This document shows positions 1 through 5,522 of a DNA stretch of 6,161 nucleotides, one piece after another. Location of the stretch: contig JAMCZD010000150.1 in NCBI GenBank assembly GCA_023473405.1, forward strand, positions 1 through 6,161. The letters are read 5' to 3'. The position numbers and the translations under genes are program-made. How positions within the stretch are numbered: the stretch's first letter is position 1; each line of letters starts with the position of its first letter. This DNA comes from Candidatus Omnitrophota bacterium (GTDB lineage Bacteria; Verrucomicrobiota; Verrucomicrobiia; Limisphaerales; UBA1319). The notes under the pieces are model-generated. The model was not told where the DNA came from, ran no database searches, and was given only the letters and a program-made list of their open reading frames with translations.

Positions 1-814
1 ACGGGTGCCGCAAGTTTTGTTGGAAACTCATCTCCCGCAGAACGCCATAAACAAACGCCCCGTGGAAGATGTCTCCGGCTGCCGTGGTGTCCACAGCCTT
101 GACCTTGAAGGCGTCCATTTCGAAAAGACCATGGCCATCGTCGGCGATCAATCCCCGCTCACCCAGTGTGACGACGACGGTATTCCGGTAGCGCGCCCTG
201 AGCTGCCGCAAGGCCGACCGCCGGTGTTCGAGGCTATCGAGATCAGGCAACTGGCAGGCTTGCAGGGCGAACCGTTCCGAGGCGGCCAGGTAATTCACCC
301 GTCCGGCCAATTCGGCGGTCCCCTCGCGCCAAGACCCGGCATCGAGGATGGACGTTACGTTCGGAAAGGCATTCAAGGCATCGAGCGACGCCTCGAGCTC
401 ATGACCGTCGAACAGAAGAACTCGGGGGGACAACCTGATGAGATGTTCGGGTTCGAGTTTGAGCGGTTTGGTCTTGGACTTTCGATTCACGATGGTGCGG
501 CTGCCATTGTTACGGTTGATGAGAATAACGGAAAGCGGGGTTATATGGCCGGGGCGCTGTTCGAGCAATGAAATGTCAACTCCCGCCGCACGGAACTCCA
601 CCGCAATCCGCCGCCCGTAATGGTCATCGCCGACCAAGCCGGCAAAGGCGCATGCGATTCCCCAGCTTGCGAGCAGATAAGCGGCGTTGGCGGCTGGTCC
701 GCCGCCGGCTTCGAGCATGGTGTCGGTTTCAGCCTTGCTGTTTTCGGCGGGAAACCCGGAAGAAAGCACGCTGAGGTCGAATGACGCGTTACCAATGCAG
801 AGAACGTCAGCCAT
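1..814 (-). CDS. PfkB-family carbohydrate kinase (ribokinase-like), 3' end cut off by window
   Basis: This reads as an ATP-dependent sugar or sugar-phosphate kinase of the PfkB/ribokinase superfamily, acting in the cytoplasm. Translating the minus strand from ATG 814 gives 271 codons without a stop. The N-terminus MADVLCIGNASFDL is the usual first beta strand. The glycine-rich substrate motif GGGPAANAA lies at residues 37-45. The C-terminal signature DTTAAGDIFHGAF begins at residue 242, with the expected catalytic base at D248 and the anion hole formed by A245-A246-G247. Most relatives read GAGD rather than AAGD. Family members are usually about 290-330 residues, so only the last few tens are missing. 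The start overlaps the last 8 bases of the SIS gene (ATGGCTGA), suggesting translational coupling; no good Shine-Dalgarno sequence precedes it. The substrate is unknown: a fructokinase, ribokinase or ketose-phosphate kinase role would all fit. The family call is firm, the specificity is not. Confidence 0.93.
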   Translation of the reverse strand, partial: MADVLCIGNASFDLSVLSSGFPAENSKAETDTMLEAGGGPAANAAYLLASWGIACAFAGLVGDDHYGRRIAVEFRAAGVDISLLEQRPGHITPLSVILINRNNGSRTIVNRKSKTKPLKLEPEHLIRLSPRVLLFDGHELEASLDALNAFPNVTSILDAGSWREGTAELAGRVNYLAASERFALQACQLPDLDSLEHRRSALRQLRARYRNTVVVTLGERGLIADDGHGLFEMDAFKVKAVDTTAAGDIFHGAFVYGVLREMSFQQNLRHP

Positions 815-1418
815 GGGCGATCGTCTTTGCCAAGTCATCCTTGATGAGCTGCATCAGCAGGTGCTCGATCACCAGGTGGATTGCCTCGGTCTGCGGGGTT
901 GACTCGACGGGAACGAGTATCGAACAAGAGGCCTCGCGGTGGAGCGGGCCGCCATCGAAACCAACCAGGGCAATCGATCGCGCGCCGGTCTCATTGGCAA
1001 AGCGAATGGCTCGGATCAAGTCATTCGAGAAGCCTTTCCCGCCGTGGACCGATATTGCCAGCACCACATCGTTCGGGGTAAGCAAGCCGCGGAGCTGGTT
1101 GACAAAAACGTCATCGCGATTGGCATCGTTGGCCCAGGCGGTATAGAGCGAGATGTTGTCCGTCAGGCAGCGGACATCAAAGGGCGGCTGGCCGGGCGGG
1201 ATGACGTACTTCGCCAGGTCGCACGCAAAATGTTGCGCCGTCGAGGCTGAGCCTCCGTTCCCGAGTGTGTAAACCCGGCCCCGATGTGTGTGACACTCGA
1301 GCAGGATTGTCTTCGCCTGAGCGATGGCCGGACGATCGAGCCGCCTCAGCAAACCGGCGGTTTCATCAAGAAACCGGCTAATAGCCGATTCGGTGGGGTC
1401 TGCAGCGTTGTTCATCAT
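807..1418 (-). CDS. SIS-domain protein related to phosphoheptose isomerase (GmhA/DiaA-like)
   Basis: This is a 203-residue cytoplasmic protein built around one SIS (sugar isomerase) domain, a length typical of GmhA. An N-terminal helix (about residues 10-45) precedes the GmhA-type motif LGNGGSASTAQHF at 52-64. LTDNISLYTAWAND follows at 85-98, and the C-terminal helix holds E178, H181 and H186. Known GmhA enzymes interconvert sedoheptulose 7-phosphate and a heptose 7-phosphate; relatives are non-enzymatic (DiaA) or act on other sugar phosphates. Here the residue aligned to the catalytic Glu of E. coli GmhA (E65) is D67, and its Gln172 position aligns to E178, while the catalytic His is kept (H186). 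The usual serine-rich phosphate loop is replaced by SVHGGKGFSN at 123-132. The gene lies 25 bp after the glycosidase-like gene and overlaps the kinase gene by 8 bp, so all three are probably co-transcribed. ATG 1415 is an equally possible start. Family is certain; exact reaction is open. Confidence 0.93.
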   Translation of the reverse strand: MMNNAADPTESAISRFLDETAGLLRRLDRPAIAQAKTILLECHTHRGRVYTLGNGGSASTAQHFACDLAKYVIPPGQPPFDVRCLTDNISLYTAWANDANRDDVFVNQLRGLLTPNDVVLAISVHGGKGFSNDLIRAIRFANETGARSIALVGFDGGPLHREASCSILVPVESTPQTEAIHLVIEHLLMQLIKDDLAKTIAHG

Positions 1419-1443
1419 GAATGTAGTTCGCTCTGTTGTCCGC

Positions 1444-4179
1444 TCAATATCTGGCCTCGAGGCGGACTGTCTCTTTCACATCGTGCAGGCGGATGACTTC
1501 CTTGATCGGATCGAAATCGAGCCATTGTTTTCCGTTGACCGTCACGCTCTTGATTGGGGCAGCCGCGGGATGACGGAACCGGAGCAGGACAATTTGCGGC
1601 GGACGGCGTTCGGGCATTTGGATATTGGCGGTGATCCTGCCGTGAGCCGTATCGGAAACGATTTCATAAGTAACCAAGCCAAAGTGAGTAGCGGCATTTC
1701 GCACGGCAATGCGCTTGTCCTGTTCGAGCCATGCCCGAGGGGTAGCCCGAGCCAGCCAGAGGTCTTGACCGTCTTCCATGACCAATGCCATGCGGAACCG
1801 CTCGAGAAAGGCGGCTTCCTCGAAGGACTTGTCGGGCGGTCCGGTGACGGTGTGCTCGCGAAAGGTATATTCGCCGGGTTGAATATCGGCGGCATATTGG
1901 TTGAGCATGGAACGTATGAAGTTGGGTGGGTCATCGGCGTCTAATTGGATATTCGCCTGTTTCTCATAGCCGCATTGGTACTGCCAGCCGGCATGTGCGA
2001 ACCAGTCTTTGTCCGGGTCATAGTGCGGAGTCCGCACTTCCAGCCGGTCGTTCTCGACGAGCAACCGGTCTTCGAGCACATCGAGGAAGCCCTGGACCCT
2101 TTTGTCTTTTGTCGTCAATACCTGAGCCGGGCTAATCAGGTGGGCGGCCGATTGGACGGTGTCCCAGTAAAGCCCGGTAACGTGATTGTTCGAGGGGTTG
2201 CCGCACCGGCGCCAACCCCAGGCTCCCGAGGCGCACCCGCGCACATAGGGCGCGAAGGGAATGAACGACCGGTAGGTCCCATCCCGCACGCGTATGACGG
2301 GCGACAGGGTGATCGATCGATCGACTGCCGCCAGCAGGTCTTTCCGATACGCCTCGGCATCGGCCAACAGTGTGGCGCCGCCGGCGGGATCGATTTGGGC
2401 CAGAGTCTCGCCGAGCTGTTCGACAGACAACCAGTAATAGGCCTCGGATTCGTAGAACTGCATGTGCATGTTGGCGCTGTCCGGTGTCACGACGTGCGCC
2501 GGTTGCAGGCCCTTGCACCAAAGCCGGTCGCCATTTGGAATAACCGTTTTCCATAAGTTGCGCTGGCGCAGAATCCATTCGGCATTGGCCTTCATTCGGG
2601 GCGCGGCTGCCTTGAGCCAAGCCTCGTCGCCGGTGAGCCAATAGTGTTCGGTCATGGTCCACGCAATGGCGCCTGGGCCCATGCAATGCACACCGTCCAT
2701 GGTGCCGCCGACGCCGCCGATGTAATCCTTGGCGTGGGTGAAACAGCCGTAGCCATCGGAGAACAGCCCGAGCGGTTTGGGCCGCTCCAGTGTCAACTCG
2801 AGCCATTGATCGAGACCATCGGCGGCTTCCTTGTGCATGCCTATCAGGTCGAGCGCGCGCAGGATCAGGTAGGTTTCCTCACCCAGGACGCCGAACGGGT
2901 AATCATTGAACCGCCAATGGCCGTTAATGTCTTGTTGGGCGCGGCGGAGGATGTGCCAGGCGCCGAGGTTCCATTGGTCAACAAGTTCCTTGGAGGGAAC
3001 ATCGATCTGCATGCGCGGTTTGAAGTCCGGTTTGGGGATCGGCGGCAGGGTCCGGTCCAGCCACATGGCTTGGACGGCATTCTTCCAGGTTTGTTCCGGT
3101 TCCAACCGCACTCGCTCGCTGATCGTTTTCAGTCCTTTGGCGGCCAGTTCCTGCCGGAACTGCTCGGCGGTTTGGCCGGATTGCGCATTGGCAACGTAAA
3201 AGCCGAATTCGGGCGCCAGGATGGGACCGTTCTCAAGGTCGGAAACGTTGAAAGTGAAACTGCCGGATTGAGTCCGGACGGTGATCAGGCTGCGGTAGGT
3301 ATCCGCCAGGCTGCAATGTTGCGGCCACACTTTTCGCGGGGCATAAGCACCGATGTAAAGCACTGTGGTTTGAATGCCGCGACGGGCATCGCCGGCTTTG
3401 CGGGACTTCCAGTCCGCCGGACCAATCATTGCCATGCCTGAGTCACCGGCCAGCGGGCGGGTCTGGCCCAAAACCGCGTCGTAGGTTTCCAGGTGTCCGT
3501 CGTAGTTCAATGCCTCGGTTGCTTCGCCGAAGCCCCATTCAATGACAAGGTTCATCCGCTTCCACACCTCCGGCACCAGGGCGCGGATTGTGGGAACGGC
3601 AAACCCGTCGGCGGTTTTGTTATCCCGCAAGCTAACGACGATTCCCCAGGTATGTTCGGGGATGGCATAGGCATAGGTTTTGCCGCCGGCAGCAACCTCG
3701 GGCTTGCCGGCTTCTTTTTTCGTTCGCGGATTGAACCAGGTATGCCCATTGCCATCGGTGCTGTCGAAATAGGTCACCACCAGTTGATCGGCTGAAGGTA
3801 TGGGTTTGGTGGTGTCCGCCCAGGACAGCTCGAGCCGATCGACCGGGCGAACCTCTTCCCAGAGTAAACCGCACAAAACGGAATTGAGTACGGCCGAGTC
3901 AGGTGGAATAGGTTTGTCGTAGGGCAAACCGGCATATTGCACGAGCAGAAACCAGGTCTCGGGCGGGTTTTGGTCGGCGGTCCGATCGGAACGAAAAAGA
4001 TAAGCGCTCGATGCAACGTCAACTGGTTTGCCCACCAATTGAGCGAGACTGACAATATCGGCATCTGACGACGCGGTATCGCCTGCCGCGGTTGCGGTGA
4101 GATAGCATGACACCAGAGCCAGGACGAAAGGCAGCGCCTTCCGGCTCTTCACCATGGCCTTGAAAGGGTTGTATTCCAT
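1444..4179 (-). CDS. Large exported (alpha/alpha)-barrel glycosidase-like protein
   Basis: This 911-residue protein has three apparent parts after an export signal. Residues about 40-390 look beta-rich, probably a sandwich domain. Residues about 400-800 carry the repeated aromatic helix pairs of an (alpha/alpha) toroid as in six-hairpin glycosidases: WNLGAWHILRRAQ at 403, GEETY with E434/E435, SDGYG at 474-478, MDGVHCMGPG at 494-503, and TEHYWLTGDEAWL with E511. Residues about 820-911 form a C-terminal beta domain ending in VNGKQWLDFDP (from 881), a style common behind such barrels. I cannot assign a GH or polysaccharide lyase family; E434, E435, D475, D495 and E511 are acidic residues worth testing as catalytic. 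Two starts compete: ATG 4179, and ATG 4155 (residue 9), which leaves a cleaner signal peptide. It is first in a likely operon with the SIS and PfkB genes, suggesting carbohydrate breakdown. The coding call is firm; hydrolase function is inferred from fold. Confidence 0.9.
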   Translation of the reverse strand: MEYNPFKAMVKSRKALPFVLALVSCYLTATAAGDTASSDADIVSLAQLVGKPVDVASSAYLFRSDRTADQNPPETWFLLVQYAGLPYDKPIPPDSAVLNSVLCGLLWEEVRPVDRLELSWADTTKPIPSADQLVVTYFDSTDGNGHTWFNPRTKKEAGKPEVAAGGKTYAYAIPEHTWGIVVSLRDNKTADGFAVPTIRALVPEVWKRMNLVIEWGFGEATEALNYDGHLETYDAVLGQTRPLAGDSGMAMIGPADWKSRKAGDARRGIQTTVLYIGAYAPRKVWPQHCSLADTYRSLITVRTQSGSFTFNVSDLENGPILAPEFGFYVANAQSGQTAEQFRQELAAKGLKTISERVRLEPEQTWKNAVQAMWLDRTLPPIPKPDFKPRMQIDVPSKELVDQWNLGAWHILRRAQQDINGHWRFNDYPFGVLGEETYLILRALDLIGMHKEAADGLDQWLELTLERPKPLGLFSDGYGCFTHAKDYIGGVGGTMDGVHCMGPGAIAWTMTEHYWLTGDEAWLKAAAPRMKANAEWILRQRNLWKTVIPNGDRLWCKGLQPAHVVTPDSANMHMQFYESEAYYWLSVEQLGETLAQIDPAGGATLLADAEAYRKDLLAAVDRSITLSPVIRVRDGTYRSFIPFAPYVRGCASGAWGWRRCGNPSNNHVTGLYWDTVQSAAHLISPAQVLTTKDKRVQGFLDVLEDRLLVENDRLEVRTPHYDPDKDWFAHAGWQYQCGYEKQANIQLDADDPPNFIRSMLNQYAADIQPGEYTFREHTVTGPPDKSFEEAAFLERFRMALVMEDGQDLWLARATPRAWLEQDKRIAVRNAATHFGLVTYEIVSDTAHGRITANIQMPERRPPQIVLLRFRHPAAAPIKSVTVNGKQWLDFDPIKEVIRLHDVKETVRLEARY
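4087..4179 (-). other. Signal peptide region of the glycosidase-like protein, with possible lipobox
   Basis: Residues 9-31 have a basic n-region (K11, R13, K14), a hydrophobic core LPFVLALV (16-23) and small residues before a possible signal peptidase I cut after A31 or A32. The tetrapeptide LVSC at 22-25 also fits a lipobox with C25 as the lipidated residue. The sequence cannot decide between a released protein and a membrane-anchored lipoprotein. Either way, export from the cytoplasm is well supported. Confidence 0.75.
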
Positions 4180-4187
4180 AAACTCAT
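4149..4187 (-). other. Possible 12-codon leader reading frame before the glycosidase-like gene
   Basis: The only good Shine-Dalgarno sequence here (AAGGA on the minus strand, 4198-4194) lies 14 nt before ATG 4179 but 6 nt before an out-of-frame ATG at 4187. That frame reads MSLWNTTLSRPW and stops with TGA at 4151-4149, just beyond the in-frame ATG at 4155, overlapping it as ATGGTGA. This could be a coupled leader that delivers ribosomes to ATG 4155, or it could be chance. Confidence 0.25.
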
Positions 4188-4213
4188 CGATTTTCCTTCA
4201 TTAAACCAGACCG

Positions 4214-4272
4214 GCACGAAAGGGCATCAAAAAACGAATGGGCTGCTAAATTTTGATAATTAGCGCGAAAGG
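4214..4272 (+). repeat. Imperfect direct repeat GC(A/G)CGAAAGG
   Basis: The decamer GCACGAAAGG at 4214-4223 recurs as GCGCGAAAGG at 4263-4272, nine of ten bases identical and 49 bp apart. The second copy lies between the -35 and -10 of the candidate plus-strand promoter. Two sites in a divergent control region could be operator copies for a shared regulator, but a repeat of this size can arise by chance and no regulator gene is in view. Confidence 0.3.
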
Positions 4273-4280
4273 ATTACTGT
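4253..4280 (+). promoter_or_regulatory. Candidate promoter for the M29-like peptidase gene
   Basis: TTGATA at 4253-4258 matches the -35 consensus at five of six positions. A 16-bp spacer leads to TACTGT at 4275-4280, which matches the -10 consensus at only three of six. A transcript starting about 7 nt later would have a leader of about 25 nt before ATG 4312. The -10 is weak and promoter rules for this organism are unknown, so this is tentative. Confidence 0.3.
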
Positions 4281-4300
4281 AAGAGCCGGGAAATAACAAC

Positions 4301-4315
4301 ATGAGTAGTCTATGA
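4301..4315 (+). other. Possible four-codon mini-ORF overlapping the M29-like start
   Basis: ATG 4301 opens a frame reading M-S-S-L and ending in TGA at 4313-4315, which overlaps ATG 4312 of the peptidase gene as ATGA. Both possible starts have a weak ribosome binding site (purines GGGAAA at 4288-4293 lie 7 nt before ATG 4301). Stop-start overlap of this kind can couple translation, but the frame is so short that chance is a real explanation. Confidence 0.2.
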
Positions 4316-5484
4316 TCACCAAAAATGAAATCGCGCTGGAACCGCCGTACCCCGGTTTTCCGACATTCAACCTGGTCCGCTTGCTGAAGACGGTTTTCGC
4401 CCCCAAGCCGGGCGAAAGGCTGGCGATCCTGATTGATCTGGCGAATCCCGCTGACGTCAAGGACATGGCCTTTTTGAACGAGCGAGAGCTGGCCGTTCAA
4501 CGGGTTGCCTACGAGGTTTTTTATCTAGGGCTAAAGAACGGTGGTTTGGAGTCTCTAGGCCTGGTTGGCGGCGACTTGTTTGCATATCAAATCACCGGCG
4601 GCAGCAACCTCGATCTGCCCGACCAGGCCTTTGATCCATCCGGACGGGAACTCAGCTTGACGACGGACATCTACCCTCGTTTTGACATCTTCCTTTGCAT
4701 CTCGACTTATTCCGCCACGGCGCCCCTCACGGCGTTTGCCAAGAAATATGGTTTCCGTGGGGCGACGCTGCATGGGGTGAATGAGATGATATTGCGTACC
4801 GGCCTTTCGGTCGATTACAACGAGGTGAGCCGGAAAGCGGAGCAACTGCGGCTGGGGCTGACCAAGGCGGATTACTTTGACATTGATTTCGAGGTTCTGG
4901 GCCAGAGTCGGGCGCTTCGGCTGTTCTGCAATGGTCAAGAGGCCCAGAAAAGCCATGGCATCTGCCGGGGCGAGAAGCCGGACATCGTGAATCTCCCTGC
5001 CGGCGAGATATATTACGTTCCGACGGGTGCCGAAGGGTATTTCCCACTTCGCTATGAAGATGGGACCATTGGCTGGATGGAGGTCACGCAGGGACGGGTG
5101 CAGCGAGCTACACTTCTCCGGGGCAACCCGAACGTGATCAAGGCGCATAACGCCAAGTTGAAGGCAGACCCAATTACAGGCGAGCTTGGCGAACTGGGAT
5201 TGGGGACCCAGGAACTCCCGGCGGCGGGCCAGGACATTCAGGATGAGAAAATACTCGGCACCCTGCACGTGGCCACCGGGCGCAGCGATCACCTCGGGGG
5301 AAGCCTGACTCCAGACCGGTTTGCCAACCCCAAAAATGCCACGCACGACGACATTCTGTTTTCCCCTACCAAGACACCGGAAATCAAAATGCCCCAGGCA
5401 CGAATGATTCGTTACGGCAAAACGGAGATCGTGATCGAGAATTATCAACCTTCGGCGTACATCCGGAGCCTGCTTGCCTCGTGA
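4312..5484 (+). CDS. M29-like metallopeptidase homologue (AmpS/aminopeptidase T type)
   Basis: This 390-residue protein, of normal family length, resembles the M29 aminopeptidases: dimeric two-metal enzymes that remove N-terminal amino acids in the cytoplasm. Key C-terminal motifs appear in order: NLPAGEIYY with E232, GELGLGTQ with E294, DEKILGTLHVATG with H319, and THDDIL with H345 and D347. These match the two Glu, two His and one Asp that hold the metals in characterised members. The tyrosine normally about seven residues after the first His is not obvious; D326 and H327 occupy that place. No signal peptide or membrane segment is seen. Similarity to classical AmpS seems distant in the N-terminal half and in the last 40 residues, so the substrate may not be a general peptide. 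It starts a rightward group and is followed after 38 bp by a methyltransferase gene, probably in one transcript. ATG 4312 is chosen because no longer start fits before the intergenic region. Confidence 0.85.
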   Translation: MITKNEIALEPPYPGFPTFNLVRLLKTVFAPKPGERLAILIDLANPADVKDMAFLNERELAVQRVAYEVFYLGLKNGGLESLGLVGGDLFAYQITGGSNLDLPDQAFDPSGRELSLTTDIYPRFDIFLCISTYSATAPLTAFAKKYGFRGATLHGVNEMILRTGLSVDYNEVSRKAEQLRLGLTKADYFDIDFEVLGQSRALRLFCNGQEAQKSHGICRGEKPDIVNLPAGEIYYVPTGAEGYFPLRYEDGTIGWMEVTQGRVQRATLLRGNPNVIKAHNAKLKADPITGELGELGLGTQELPAAGQDIQDEKILGTLHVATGRSDHLGGSLTPDRFANPKNATHDDILFSPTKTPEIKMPQARMIRYGKTEIVIENYQPSAYIRSLLAS

Positions 5485-5502
5485 GCAGGCGGCAGCCGGC
5501 TC
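5483..5502 (+). other. Short hairpin at the peptidase stop codon
   Basis: GAGC-A-GGC pairs with GCC-G-GCTC around the loop GGCA, giving a 7-bp stem with one A-G mismatch that starts within the TGA stop region and ends 20 nt before ATG 5523. There is no T-tract, so it is unlikely to be an intrinsic terminator. It might mask or pace initiation of the next gene. Confidence 0.3.
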
Positions 5503-5522
5503 GAGGCACTCGACCATTGCCC

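Larger units (their letters stand above)
4180..4311. promoter_or_regulatory. Divergent intergenic region between the two gene groups
   Basis: This 132-bp stretch separates oppositely transcribed genes and must hold both promoters or their control sites. It is visibly more A+T-rich than the surrounding coding DNA, especially at 4228-4262. It contains a candidate plus-strand promoter and a spaced 10-bp repeat, listed separately. I found no convincing sigma-70-type minus-strand promoter and no terminator or riboswitch-like structure. Confidence 0.6.

Noticed and set aside
5..571. Long open frame on the plus strand opposite the kinase gene
   Set aside because: It is antisense to a clear PfkB protein, has no recognisable motif, and long antisense frames are expected in GC-rich coding DNA.
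1324..3441. Three long plus-strand open frames (1324-1944, 1945-2556, 2644-3441) opposite the glycosidase-like gene
   Set aside because: All lie within a continuous 911-codon minus-strand gene with coherent barrel and signal peptide features; their translations show no domain pattern.
4200..4230. Possible minus-strand promoter (TTGATG at 4230-4225, TTTAAT at 4205-4200)
   Set aside because: The spacer is 19 bp, and the implied transcript start near 4193 would cut off the AAGGA ribosome binding site.
5483..5502. Intrinsic terminator after the M29-like gene
   Set aside because: The hairpin has a mismatch and no following T-run, and the next gene starts only 20 nt later on the same strand.
4555..5517. 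320-codon minus-strand frame opposite the M29-like gene
   Set aside because: The plus-strand product has ordered M29 metal-ligand motifs, while the antisense translation has no recognisable domain.
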